Source: Candidatus Chloroploca asiatica (GTDB lineage Bacteria > Chloroflexota > Chloroflexia > Chloroflexales > Chloroflexaceae). Taken from it: a DNA stretch of 64,000 nucleotides. The notes beneath the pieces are model-generated. The model saw only the letters and a list, made by a program, of their open reading frames with translations, ran no database searches and was not told the DNA's origin. Position numbers and translations under genes: made by a program. The stretch is from positions 17,528 through 81,527 of the forward strand of contig NZ_LYXE01000075.1 of assembly GCF_002532075.1 (NCBI RefSeq), read 5' to 3'. This document shows positions 33,785 through 42,691 of the stretch, piece after piece; the stretch's first letter is position 1, and each line of letters opens with the position of its first letter.

Positions 33785-34426
33785 CTAGACCCGACTCAGA
33801 ACCCAATCGATCCACTGATCAAGGCCCGCGCCCGTACGACACGAAACCGTGAAGATGGGAGCTTCGGGATTCACCATCTGCACGCCACGGCGAAAGAACT
33901 CAAGATCAAAGTCAAAGACGGGGCAGAGATCGGCTTTATTCAACAGTACTACATCCGCAGCCGCAAACATGCCCGGATACTTATACGGCTTATCGTGGCC
34001 CTCAGGCGCACTGGCAACCACCACATTGGCATGGGTGCCCAGCTTGAAATTCGCCGGGCAGACCAGATTGCCCACATTTTCCACCATCAAGAGCCGTAGA
34101 CTGGAGAGATCGAGATGGGGCAGCGCCGTGCGGATCATTGGTGCATCGAGATGACAGCCGCCGCCGGTATTGATCTGCACCACCGGCAAGCCACGGGCCG
34201 CGATTGTCTCGGCATCAAGCGACGAAGCCAGATCGCCCTCAATCACCCCAAGGCCCACACCGACAGGCAGGCGTTCCGCCGTTGCCAGGATCAAAGCAGT
34301 TTTGCCGGCACCCGGTGAAGCCATCACATTCACCGCAAAGAGACCTGCCGCATCAAAGGCAGCGCGATTCTCGGCAGCGACGGCATCATTGTCACTCAAA
34401 ATCGCCTGAACAACATTCACCTTCAT
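33785..34426 (-). CDS. hypB: HypB, GTPase for nickel insertion
   Basis: A 213-residue G3E-type GTPase. P-loop is MASPGAGKTAL (about 35-45). IEGDLASSLDAE is the switch region, HLDAPMI and VENVGNLVCPANF carry the metal-binding Cys/His, and LLNKADL is the NKxD base-recognition motif. It works with HypA to insert Ni into the hydrogenase large subunit. No N-terminal His-rich nickel-storage region exists, so it should not store nickel. It follows hypA by 73 bp, the largest gap in the operon. Confidence 0.96.
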   Translation of the reverse strand: MKVNVVQAILSDNDAVAAENRAAFDAAGLFAVNVMASPGAGKTALILATAERLPVGVGLGVIEGDLASSLDAETIAARGLPVVQINTGGGCHLDAPMIRTALPHLDLSSLRLLMVENVGNLVCPANFKLGTHANVVVASAPEGHDKPYKYPGMFAAADVVLLNKADLCPVFDFDLEFFRRGVQMVNPEAPIFTVSCRTGAGLDQWIDWVLSRV

Positions 34427-34499
34427 TGGCGTACCTCCCGTTGTTGCTCAACTGTAGCCGATAATCCAGGTGACAAGATTGTGACTTGGCAACACTGCG

Positions 34500-34841
34500 T
34501 TACAATTCTTCGACTTCAATGCTCGCGAGGTAAAACTCAGTGCCACCGCTGACACGCAGTTGCGATGAGCCACAGGCAGGACAAGCGAACGGCAAAGGCG
34601 GATCAACCGGAGTAACAACCTGGCAGGCGAGGCAGGTTGACTGGGCAGAAACACGGCGAAAGCGAAGCAGCGCCCCTGCGGCAAGCGTCTCACGGCTCAG
34701 GATCTCAAAATAGAACTGCACCGAGTCATCAACAAAACTACTCAGGCTCCCAACGACCAGATCGATCGCGAGGATACGGCGACCATCAACCGCCTGAAGC
34801 GCCACACGCAAAATATGCTCGGTCACTGACAACTCATGCAT
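34500..34841 (-). CDS. hypA: HypA, nickel metallochaperone
   Basis: A 113-residue protein starting MHELSVTEHIL at ATG 34841; His2 is the family's nickel ligand. The zinc finger has two Cys pairs (CLACQ...CPACGS, about 72-95). The open frame extends to 34928, but that portion is inside the protease gene. The start overlaps the protease stop by 8 bp. With HypB it delivers nickel to the hydrogenase. Confidence 0.95.
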   Translation of the reverse strand: MHELSVTEHILRVALQAVDGRRILAIDLVVGSLSSFVDDSVQFYFEILSRETLAAGALLRFRRVSAQSTCLACQVVTPVDPPLPFACPACGSSQLRVSGGTEFYLASIEVEEL

Positions 34842-35319
34842 CGCGATCCTGCCTGGCAATACCCCAACCCTGCAACTCGGCGGCCACTGCGTCGAGTAGC
34901 GCGGGCAAACGAGCGGCAACCGTTGCACTCAACGCGGTACCAAGCTCAAGCCGTGCGGGCACCATGCCCCAGAGCACGCAGCGCGACGGCATCGCACCTT
35001 CGAGGCTCCCCAGGGCCAACAGTTCGGCGAGACCAACGTGATGCAGCGAAAGTTGACGAGCCATCCCTGCCGTAATCGCCTCGCCTTCAAGGCGCACCAG
35101 ACTCCCAGGGGGATCATCAGTCACCACGGCATCGACCATCAAGAGGTTCGCCACCCCAACAAGCTGCGGCAACAGATGCAAACCAAGCGTCTCGCCGTCA
35201 AAGACCACCACATCGGGCAGTGTACCATACCAGCGCTGCAACTGCTGGCATGCGTGGCTACCAAGCCCATCATCAGACATGATTGGATTGCCAAGCCCCA
35301 GAATAAGTGTAGGTTGCAT
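34834..35319 (-). CDS. NiFe-hydrogenase maturation endopeptidase (HyaD/HybD family)
   Basis: A 161-residue peptidase that trims the C-terminus of the hydrogenase large subunit after nickel insertion. The N-terminus TLILGLGNPIMSDDGLGSHA holds the first metal-binding acidic residue. The middle LLMVDAVVTDDPPGSLVRLEG carries the second Asp, and SLHHVGLAELLAL supplies the His. It is the first gene of the operon (protease, hypA, B, F, C, D, E). The substrate subunit is not in the window, so hydrogenase genes must lie elsewhere. Which of hup/hya/hox it serves is unknown. Confidence 0.92.
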   Translation of the reverse strand: MQPTLILGLGNPIMSDDGLGSHACQQLQRWYGTLPDVVVFDGETLGLHLLPQLVGVANLLMVDAVVTDDPPGSLVRLEGEAITAGMARQLSLHHVGLAELLALGSLEGAMPSRCVLWGMVPARLELGTALSATVAARLPALLDAVAAELQGWGIARQDRDA

Positions 35320-35373
35320 CGGCAGACCGTCCTCAGTAGTCTGTAACTTAAGTTTTCTGACATGCGTGCAGCC

Positions 35374-35543
35374 ATGTCATGCTGAGTACCAAGTGGCCCA
35401 CGGGCCAGTGATGCTGTGAGCAACCAGGGTGTTGCCCAGGCCCGCCCTTGTCACCCCGAACGAACGTGAGGGGTCTTCCATGACGATCAGTGCAGATTCC
35501 TCACTGCGCCTGCCCTGAGCGCAGTCGAAGGGTTCGGAATGAC
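35374..35543. repeat. Degenerate GTCATGCTGAG...GGAATGAC intergenic repeat
   Basis: The stretch from GTCATGCTGAG through GAACGTGAGGGGTCTTCC and AGATTCCTCACTGCGC to GAGCGCAGTCGAAGGGTTCG and GGAATGAC matches a repeat style seen in intergenic regions of many bacteria. No ORF is supported. It separates the hyp operon from the Kai cluster. Confidence 0.5.
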
Positions 35544-35574
35544 CGTGGAGCCGTTGCGTCAAACAACCTGTCGC

Positions 35575-38160
35575 TCAAAGCGCTGCCATCCCGGTACGCA
35601 ACACCTCGGCAAATTGTTCAGGAGGAATTGGTTTGCTGAAAAGATAGCCCTGGAAGAAATCGCAGCCCATGTCGTGCAAAAACTGATACTGCGTCGTAGT
35701 TTCGACCCCTTCGGCAACAACCTGCATACTCAGATGATGCGCAAGGGTAATGATTGCATTGACAATCCCGCGGTCACTGCTATCTTTTTCGAATCCGATT
35801 TTGCTCACAAATGAGCGATCAATTTTAAGAACACTGATCGGCAAGCGTTGCAAATAGGCCAGCGATGAAAAGCCCGTGCCAAAATCATCAATCGCGAGAC
35901 TCAACCCAAGGCTACGGAGGCTACTCAACTGACGCATCACCGCTTCGACATTGCCCATCAACATACTCTCGGTCAACTCAATCTCGATCCGCTCTGCCGC
36001 GACGTTTGTTTCGGCAAGGATCTGGGTCAAGGTAGCGATGAAATCCTGTTGCGAGAACTGTAACGCGGATACATTGACCGCAATGCGGACGGCAGGCAGG
36101 CCCGCTGCATCCCACACCCCGATCTGGCGGCAAAGCTCGCGGAGGCACCACTCACCAATTGGCACAATCAAGCCAAGCTCTTCAGCAAGGGGAATAAACC
36201 GTGCGGGAGGAATCTGGCCCAAATCAGGATGCTGCCAGCGCAACAACGACTCAGCGCCAATCACATGGCGTTCGCGATCCACCTTGGCCTGATAATGCAA
36301 GCTCAACTCACCCCGTTCGATAGCGCGACGCAAATGCGTTTCAAGCTGCAGGCGGGCAAGTGCAGCGGTGTTGACCGTCGCATCAAAAAACTGAAAACTA
36401 TTGCGGAGCGTGCTTTTGGCGCGATACATCGCTGCTTCAGCACTACGTTGCAGCGCATCAGCATTTTCGCCATCATGCGGATAGAGGCTAGCCCCAATGC
36501 TCGCACTGACAAAGAGTTCCTGCTGGTTAATCACAAACGGCGTGCGCAGGGCATCGTGCAGACGGCGAGCGACGCGGGTCACCTGCTGTGCGCCGCTCAC
36601 ATCGGGCAAGACGAGCATAAACTCATCGCCACCACGGCGCGCCAGCGTATCGGTGGTCCGCACACAGCCCTCAAACCGGCGTGCCAACTGGATCAAGAGG
36701 GTATCGCCGACGGTATGGCCGAGCGTATCATTGATCTGCTTGAAGCGATCAAGATCGAGCATCATCACCGCCATCAAATTCCCCGAACGGCGGGCAATTT
36801 CAAGGGCCTGATGCAAGCGATCCTCAAAGAGCAAGCGATTAGGGAGACCGGTGAGTGGATCATGATACGATTGATACGCAAGCTGACGGGTATGCTCGTG
36901 CTGCTCAATCGCAATTGCCAGCAACTGCCCAACGAGTTCCATAAAGACCAGATCATCGGCATTCGGCACAAGCGAAACACGACGACAACAGATCAACTGA
37001 GCCACCACACCGAGCGCCCCGGCCCGCACCGGCGCACGCCAGACCATCACAATATGCCGAGCCGACAGCAAAGGGCGGAGGGCCGGCCAGAGTGCCTCGG
37101 CTTCAGCCATATCGATGGCCTGAATAGCCAGTGTATCACCTTCCGCATCATTGGCAGACAGCGCATAATCCTTGGCCCAGCGATCAAGGAGGGCAAGTTC
37201 ATCGGGGAGGAGCATCTCACTAGGGAGCGAGCGAAAGACCTCGGCGTCAGGCACCAGCAACGCAATATAGATACTATCGGGATGCCTATTCTGGGTCATC
37301 AACAAAATACGTGCGACGACCGCCTCGAGGCTGCGCTGACGCGCAATCAACTCGAGGGTCTGGCGGCTATCGATCTCGAGGTCGTCGCGCTGATGCTGTC
37401 TAGTTGTCTCTTCGTGGGTCACAATCGCGTAGATCTTGTAGCCCTCACGACATGCCAGCACATTCATGGCAAACCAGCGCGTTCCCTGATCCATCACCAG
37501 CGCATATTCACTTTGGTAGTGGGATCGCTGACCCGCCAGCACGGCATGGAGCCCCTCGAGCATCGTCGGGGAAGGCGGCTCACTTGCTGCGATCAAACGT
37601 TTGGCCAGACGCAGATAACTGGATCCAATCTTGCCATACTCTGGGGGAAAGTTCTGGGTAGCAAGAAAGCTTTGCCAGGCATGATTAGCCGCAATAATCA
37701 CGCCCTCCGTATCGATCATCACGACCCCAGAGGCCATACTATCAAGCGCCTGATGCAACAGTTGCTGCGACTCAACCAGCAACTGTTCGCCCCGGCGCTC
37801 GAAGGTCACATCGCTCATACGAACGAGATAGGCGGCTTCACCATACCAGGCAATCTCAGTCATCTCGAGGTTGATGATCGCAACACTCTGATCGGGGCGA
37901 ACGATCGTCAGATCACCGATCTGCGCATGCGCCAACGGAAAGCCAAACTCGTGCCCAAGCAAATTCATCGCCGAACGCCCAAAGAGCGCTTCCGTTGCCG
38001 CATTCACCAGACGGATCACACCTTCTGCATCAACGACAGCGAGCGCTTCACGGGCCTCAGCAACCAGGGCTTGCACCGCATCTTCCGTAGCCAGAGGCAA
38101 AGGCGTTGATCCAGGCGTACCATCAGAATGAGTGCGGGAATGTTGCGGATCGAACGTCAT
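35575..38160 (-). CDS. PAS-PAS-GAF-GGDEF-EAL c-di-GMP enzyme (Kai operon end)
   Basis: An 861-residue soluble signalling protein. Two PAS-like domains occupy about 25-125 and 130-255, a GAF-like region about 270-420, GGDEF about 430-595 and EAL about 605-855. The cyclase motif is an intact GGDEF (about 510) with an RxxD I-site (RTTD) five residues before. The phosphodiesterase motif reads ESLLRW, with DDFGTGFSSLAYL and LKIDRSFV kept, so both activities look possible. The PAS pair resembles that of the first gene of the same operon (GRSAMNLLGHEFGFPL versus GRRVDDLIGQIFGFPV). It starts 62 bp after kaiC and is most likely the output enzyme of the cluster. Confidence 0.9.
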   Translation of the reverse strand: MTFDPQHSRTHSDGTPGSTPLPLATEDAVQALVAEAREALAVVDAEGVIRLVNAATEALFGRSAMNLLGHEFGFPLAHAQIGDLTIVRPDQSVAIINLEMTEIAWYGEAAYLVRMSDVTFERRGEQLLVESQQLLHQALDSMASGVVMIDTEGVIIAANHAWQSFLATQNFPPEYGKIGSSYLRLAKRLIAASEPPSPTMLEGLHAVLAGQRSHYQSEYALVMDQGTRWFAMNVLACREGYKIYAIVTHEETTRQHQRDDLEIDSRQTLELIARQRSLEAVVARILLMTQNRHPDSIYIALLVPDAEVFRSLPSEMLLPDELALLDRWAKDYALSANDAEGDTLAIQAIDMAEAEALWPALRPLLSARHIVMVWRAPVRAGALGVVAQLICCRRVSLVPNADDLVFMELVGQLLAIAIEQHEHTRQLAYQSYHDPLTGLPNRLLFEDRLHQALEIARRSGNLMAVMMLDLDRFKQINDTLGHTVGDTLLIQLARRFEGCVRTTDTLARRGGDEFMLVLPDVSGAQQVTRVARRLHDALRTPFVINQQELFVSASIGASLYPHDGENADALQRSAEAAMYRAKSTLRNSFQFFDATVNTAALARLQLETHLRRAIERGELSLHYQAKVDRERHVIGAESLLRWQHPDLGQIPPARFIPLAEELGLIVPIGEWCLRELCRQIGVWDAAGLPAVRIAVNVSALQFSQQDFIATLTQILAETNVAAERIEIELTESMLMGNVEAVMRQLSSLRSLGLSLAIDDFGTGFSSLAYLQRLPISVLKIDRSFVSKIGFEKDSSDRGIVNAIITLAHHLSMQVVAEGVETTTQYQFLHDMGCDFFQGYLFSKPIPPEQFAEVLRTGMAAL

Positions 38161-38222
38161 ACCACCTCACTGGACCATTGACGTGCCAGTGGCATAGCAG
38201 GGCCAGTCATACAGACACCAGG

Positions 38223-39758
38223 TCAACCTTCGGGCAGCAACGGATTGTCTTCATCACGGAAGAGCGCACTGAGACGCTCGATTTCGCTTGGCGCAACATG
38301 GGTAAACTGACCAGAGAGAATACCCGAGATATTCCGGAACGGTCGCCCAATATGCATCCCGGTACCATCAATCGAAAACTCACGAATATCTTTATCGTGC
38401 GCCGAGCCACGCATCTTCAGAACCGTCAAACCACGGCGCATCTCACCAAAGAGTTCGACATAGCGCAGCAGAATAATCGAGTCAGTGATCGTCGAAATAT
38501 GCGCCTCGGTAATCGACGTCCCACCAAGCAGGGTCGGGGTCGTCGACGTATAGAGCCCGGCCATCTCTTGATGTTTAATAAACGAGGTGAGGCCAATCAC
38601 GAACTCACGAAAGCCCTTGATCGTCGAAACGCGTTCAAGAGCCGAGAGGCTATCAATCGCCACACGCTGGGGGCGGAAACGCAGAATTTCATCCTGAATC
38701 GAAATCAACTGATCCTCAAGGCCAGTCACCTCAGGATAGTTACAAACCACCCGCAGGAGGCCATCCTGTTCCATCTGCTCAAAATCAACGCCCCAGCCAA
38801 TCGCATTACGCGCCAACTGATCGCGGCTCTCTTCAAAAGCAAAGAGCAACGAACGTTCACCGCGCAGGGCACCCGAGGCCATAAAAGTCGTTGACATGAG
38901 CGTCTTACCGGTTCCGGTCGCCCCACTGACGAGAATAATCGAGTCGCGGAAGAAACCGCCCCCGCACATCCGATCGAGTTCAGGGGAACCCGAGCTAATC
39001 CGCACATTCGACGAGCGCTGCTTCAACTCAATCGCCGACAGCGGGATCACCACGATACCCTGCCCAGGGATCACGGTAAAGGGGAAGCCACCTTTTTGAT
39101 GTGACGTCCCACGGAACTTGAGGATCTCGACGGTACGGCGGCGCTTTTCTTCTTCCAACAGATTGCGCAGGATAACCACATCATCAGTGACAAACTCTTC
39201 GACCCCATAGCGCCCGATATCACCATACTCGTGGGTACGTTCAGCCGTAATGACCGCTGTGAGGCCCATACTCTTGAGGGACGTCACAATACGGAACAAT
39301 TCATTACGCACCACACGGGTATCAGCCAGACGATTAAAGATAGCTCCGAGGCTATCCATCGAAACGCGGGTCGCCCCGACGCGGCGCACCGCGTGCTCGA
39401 TGCGAGCCAGCAGCGCACTGAGGTCATAGGCCCCCATAATCATCAACTCATCATCAGCCTGCGGCGAGGCATCGACAAACGCCCAGCGGCCCTGTTCCTC
39501 CCACTCGGCAATATTCCAACCAAAGCCAAGCATATTGCGACGGAGTGCCGCCGGCGACTCCTCAAAGGTCACAAAGACCCCGGCCTCACCGAGTTGCACG
39601 CCAGCAGCCAGAAACTGCGAAGCAAAGACCGTCTTGGCACTGCCCGCCGTACCCGACACAAGCGTGGTTCGTCCCCGCGGCAACCCACCATTTGCAATAT
39701 GATCAAAGCCGGGGATACCAGTTGGTAGCCGCTCAATCACTGACACATCTGTAGCCAA
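38223..39758 (-). CDS. kaiC: KaiC, two-domain clock ATPase/autokinase
   Basis: A 511-residue duplicated RecA-type ATPase, the size of cyanobacterial KaiC. CI has Walker A GTAGSAKT (36-43) and catalytic Glu pair FEES (65-68). CII has GATGTGKT (279-286) and FEES (308-311). The phospho-site region reads TSITEAHISTITDS: Thr417, Ser422 and Thr423 align with KaiC Thr426, Ser431 and Thr432, so autokinase and autophosphatase cycling is possible. Asp427 of KaiC is Glu418 here. The CII end (FRNISGILSG) keeps the A-loop region and a shortish tail where KaiA would bind. It is preceded by kaiB (39 bp) and followed by a GGDEF-EAL gene. Confidence 0.95.
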   Translation of the reverse strand: MATDVSVIERLPTGIPGFDHIANGGLPRGRTTLVSGTAGSAKTVFASQFLAAGVQLGEAGVFVTFEESPAALRRNMLGFGWNIAEWEEQGRWAFVDASPQADDELMIMGAYDLSALLARIEHAVRRVGATRVSMDSLGAIFNRLADTRVVRNELFRIVTSLKSMGLTAVITAERTHEYGDIGRYGVEEFVTDDVVILRNLLEEEKRRRTVEILKFRGTSHQKGGFPFTVIPGQGIVVIPLSAIELKQRSSNVRISSGSPELDRMCGGGFFRDSIILVSGATGTGKTLMSTTFMASGALRGERSLLFAFEESRDQLARNAIGWGVDFEQMEQDGLLRVVCNYPEVTGLEDQLISIQDEILRFRPQRVAIDSLSALERVSTIKGFREFVIGLTSFIKHQEMAGLYTSTTPTLLGGTSITEAHISTITDSIILLRYVELFGEMRRGLTVLKMRGSAHDKDIREFSIDGTGMHIGRPFRNISGILSGQFTHVAPSEIERLSALFRDEDNPLLPEG

Positions 39759-39797
39759 GGTGCTTCTCCACTCTGGGCGTGAGCAAGGCCCGCAACC

Positions 39798-40100
39798 CTA
39801 CAAACCATCATAAGGCAAATTCAAAGCAGCTAACAATTCTTCGGGAGGAACGCCAAGGTCGCCGATAATACGTCGCGGCGGCTCAGGAAACTCCTTGATC
39901 AAAGTTGGCGTCGCAAGAATTTTCCGTGCCTCAGCCTGCTGAGGATCGGCCAACACATCAATAATCACCAGATCGCACTCGTATCTAGCCAGTTCGCGCT
40001 CACAGAGGCGCCGTAGGGTTGCAATCGCACGTTCGGCACGCGGAGAGCGTCCAGCCACATACAGATGAAGAACTATTTTGCTGGGGGCAGGGCCATTCAT
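39798..40100 (-). CDS. kaiB: KaiB clock protein
   Basis: A 100-residue thioredoxin-like protein with the KaiB signature LHLYVAGRSPRAERAIATL, then DLVIIDVLADPQQAEARKILATPTLIKEFP and RRIIGDL. KaiB changes fold to bind the CI ring of KaiC and promotes its dephosphorylation phase. The length is typical of true KaiB. It is encoded 39 bp upstream of kaiC and 44 bp after the PAS protein. Confidence 0.95.
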   Translation of the reverse strand: MNGPAPSKIVLHLYVAGRSPRAERAIATLRRLCERELARYECDLVIIDVLADPQQAEARKILATPTLIKEFPEPPRRIIGDLGVPPEELLAALNLPYDGL

Positions 40101-40144
40101 GACACCTCACAGCGCAGCCTAAAAGCCTGATGCCTGCTCATTGG

Positions 40145-41350
40145 TTACCGTTGCTCCGACACGGGCGACCCCGGCTCATTTAACAAGGTCATCAGGCGGG
40201 CCCGATAGTATGACGCCAGATGACCCATCAACTCAAGAACAAGGAGACGCCCTTCTTCCAGATACGCCTGCTGCTTCACTTGCGGGGCATTGGCGCTCGC
40301 GGCACGAACACTAGCGAGATGCACCTCAATGACATCACGCGCGGTTGCATCATGGTTACCCAGATATTCACCAAGCTCACGGGGATCCTGTTCAATCGCA
40401 TAATCAGGCTGAGCGCGATGTCTGAGCGACTCTTCGAGCAACTGTTTGTAAAATGTCAAAGCATGCCGAAACACATCAGGCAACCGTTGCCGCAGAACCC
40501 CTCCGGCCAGGGGTCGTTTATTCTGCGAGCGTTCACGTGACCGAACATCAACATCGCGCAATTCACGTTCAAACTCACTCAGACGAGCGCGCAACATCCG
40601 TGCTTCAGCCGCCGCCTCACTGAGCCGCCGATGTTCAGTGACATTCGTATGCGAAACGACGAGTCCCGGGCGGGTTCCACGCAGAGGGACAACCCGTAAG
40701 ACAAACCAGCGTTCTTCGTGAGGGGCATGACAGGGATATTCTAACTCAAAAGACGCGAGGCGTCCTTCGAGCACCGCCCGCATCCCATCGAGCGTGATGG
40801 TTCCTTCTTCTGAGTCAAGCCCCATGGCGTGCTGACAGACAGTAAAATAGTTGACGCCAACACCAGTATACCGCAATTCGGGATCGCCGTTGGCACGGGC
40901 AAAATCACACCAGGACTCGTTCACGGCGATGATCATGCCATTGGCATCAAGCACCGCCAGGTGAACCGTCAACGAGTTCAGGATCGCCCAGTTAAAGGCT
41001 TCGGCATCACGTAATGCCTGTTGAGCGCGCCGGTGTTCGGTGATATCACGCAATGAAATCAACTGTGCCGGCGTGCCATCCCACTCGGTATCAACTACCC
41101 GCATCTCGGCAACCTGACTTGCCCCGTCAGGATGCAAGAGGTCTATTTCGGCCCGTTCACCGCGCAAAACCGGAAAACCAAAGATCTGCCCGATCAGATC
41201 ATCGACACGCCGTCCAAGAATTTCGGCCGCCGCCGGGTTGAGAAAACGCACCAACCCATCACTGTCAACGACAATGATCCCATCGGCATTGGCCGCAACA
41301 ATTTCACGTAGCTGAAAGTCGTCGGTTGGATAGCGCAGACTATCATCCAT
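40145..41350 (-). CDS. PAS-PAS protein with KaiA-C/RsbU-N-like C-terminal domain
   Basis: A 401-residue cytoplasmic protein that opens the Kai operon. PAS 1 is at about 12-105 (IVAANADGIIVVDSDG...ISLRDITEHRR) and PAS 2 at about 110-235 (LAVLDANGMIIAVNESW). A coiled coil lies at about 235-270. A helical domain (about 285-395) reads FRHALTFYKQLLEE...LGEYLGNHDATARDVIEVHL...YLEEGRLLVLELMGHLASYYR. Its layout resembles the KaiA C-terminal four-helix dimer, and also the fold-related RsbU N-terminal domain. No kinase or phosphatase domain is seen, so it is probably a sensor-adaptor. The frame opens at GTG 41398; ATG 41350 is preferred. Confidence 0.8.
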   Translation of the reverse strand: MDDSLRYPTDDFQLREIVAANADGIIVVDSDGLVRFLNPAAAEILGRRVDDLIGQIFGFPVLRGERAEIDLLHPDGASQVAEMRVVDTEWDGTPAQLISLRDITEHRRAQQALRDAEAFNWAILNSLTVHLAVLDANGMIIAVNESWCDFARANGDPELRYTGVGVNYFTVCQHAMGLDSEEGTITLDGMRAVLEGRLASFELEYPCHAPHEERWFVLRVVPLRGTRPGLVVSHTNVTEHRRLSEAAAEARMLRARLSEFERELRDVDVRSRERSQNKRPLAGGVLRQRLPDVFRHALTFYKQLLEESLRHRAQPDYAIEQDPRELGEYLGNHDATARDVIEVHLASVRAASANAPQVKQQAYLEEGRLLVLELMGHLASYYRARLMTLLNEPGSPVSEQR

Positions 41351-41415
41351 GGAAGACCGACTTACCTCAATCCTTTGCCGAGGCGGCGCATGTGCCACCT
41401 CGGACGCTATGTTAT

Positions 41416-41444
41416 ATGATCACAGGTTACAGCCTTGCTGTCAA
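41416..41444 (-). promoter_or_regulatory. Candidate promoter of the Kai operon
   Basis: On the minus strand a perfect TTGACA (41439-41444) lies 17 bp from GATCAT (41416-41421), preceded by TGT as in extended -10 boxes. It is between potD and the PAS gene. The -10 box is weak. Confidence 0.35.
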
Positions 41445-41459
41445 GCCCCGAGCCTACAA

Positions 41460-42611
41460 TTATTGTCCTTTTACCCGCGTCCACAATTCAGTAAAGACAA
41501 CGGTGTCTTCGTCACGTTCGATCCATTCGAGCCGTTCAAGCATCGCCTCATCGGGCGCAAAGCCCGCAGCGTAGAGATCCCGGACTTCCTGCGAAAGCAA
41601 GGGGATCGCCGCTTCATTCGGGGTAAGGTAGCCAACATAGTCGGCGTTGGTCGCCGCTACGTCGGGCCGCAAGAGGAAGTTGATAAAGACATGAGCCGTA
41701 TAAGCGTTGGGCGACTCACGCAAGATGACCAGGTTGTCCATCCAGATCGCCCCACCCTCATCAGGAATGACAAATGCTATGTTCGCATTGCCAGAAAATT
41801 CGTCCCCGAGACCGGTCCGCGCCTGCATGGCCGCGCCACTCCAGGTATGCGCCAGGATGAATTCTTCCGATGCGAGCCGACGGTTGACATCCGAGCTATT
41901 GTACGAGGCAAGGAAAGGTTTCTGGTCAATCAAGATTGTTTCAACTTGCTGCAGAATGGCTGGATCAGTCGTATTGATCGATGCTCCCAGGTATTTGAGC
42001 ACAGCCCCAGGGGTTTCTCGTTCGTCATCAAGCATACTAAAGCGCCCCCGGAAGGCGGGCAGTTGGGCGGGATCAAAGAGTACCGACCAGCTCGTAATGC
42101 CCTCGGGGAAGAAGGTACGATTGTAGGCAATCCCGGTCAAGCCATACATATAAGGCACCGAGATGACGTTGCCAGGATCGAAATACTTATTCAACAACCC
42201 CGGGTCAAGATACTGCATATTCGGCAACAATGTCTGATCAAGCGGTGCGGCGAGGTCATCAAGGGCGATGATCTGAACCGCGTAGTCCGACGGGGCAATC
42301 AGATCATAGCCCGAATTGCCCGCCCGGATCTTGGCAATCAGATCTTCGTTTGAGTCAAAGATATCAACAATCACCCGTACCCCATACTCCTCTTCAAACT
42401 GGGTCAAGATCTCAGGATTGATATAGTCACTCCAGTTGTAGAAATAGAGTTCCCGAGACAACCGGGTCCGGTCAACGCCATCATCAGTTGCAGCAGATTC
42501 GCCGCCCGAAGCATCTGTCGTCGGTACACTCCCCGTCGGGGTGCCCGCACCACACGCCACCAACCAGGGCAACACCAGCACCAGCATCAACCAGAAGAAT
42601 CTTTGTCGCAT
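41460..42611 (-). CDS. potD: PotD-like polyamine-binding lipoprotein
   Basis: A 383-residue periplasmic or membrane-tethered binding protein. The signal peptide ends in a lipobox LVAC (Cys20). The mature part begins with a low-complexity linker, then LYFYNWSDYINPEILTQFEEEYGVRV, the classic PotD/PotF opening, with GYDLIAPSDYAVQ and VPYMYGLTGIAYNR further on. It should capture spermidine or putrescine for the PotABC importer. ATG 42611 has GGAG 9 nt upstream; the longer frame is not protein-like. It is the last gene of potA-B-C-D, separated from potC by 138 bp holding a dispersed repeat. Confidence 0.93.
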   Translation of the reverse strand: MRQRFFWLMLVLVLPWLVACGAGTPTGSVPTTDASGGESAATDDGVDRTRLSRELYFYNWSDYINPEILTQFEEEYGVRVIVDIFDSNEDLIAKIRAGNSGYDLIAPSDYAVQIIALDDLAAPLDQTLLPNMQYLDPGLLNKYFDPGNVISVPYMYGLTGIAYNRTFFPEGITSWSVLFDPAQLPAFRGRFSMLDDERETPGAVLKYLGASINTTDPAILQQVETILIDQKPFLASYNSSDVNRRLASEEFILAHTWSGAAMQARTGLGDEFSGNANIAFVIPDEGGAIWMDNLVILRESPNAYTAHVFINFLLRPDVAATNADYVGYLTPNEAAIPLLSQEVRDLYAAGFAPDEAMLERLEWIERDEDTVVFTELWTRVKGQ

Positions 42612-42691
42612 TGTTGGGCATCTCCTCACTAGTCTTCTACCTCTGGCACAGCTATCCGTCGCATGCTCGGCGTCCAGATGCGGTCTCAATA

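Noticed and set aside
36229..38109. 626-residue plus-strand ORF opposite the GGDEF-EAL gene
   Set aside because: Antisense shadow; the minus strand encodes recognisable PAS, GGDEF and EAL motifs.
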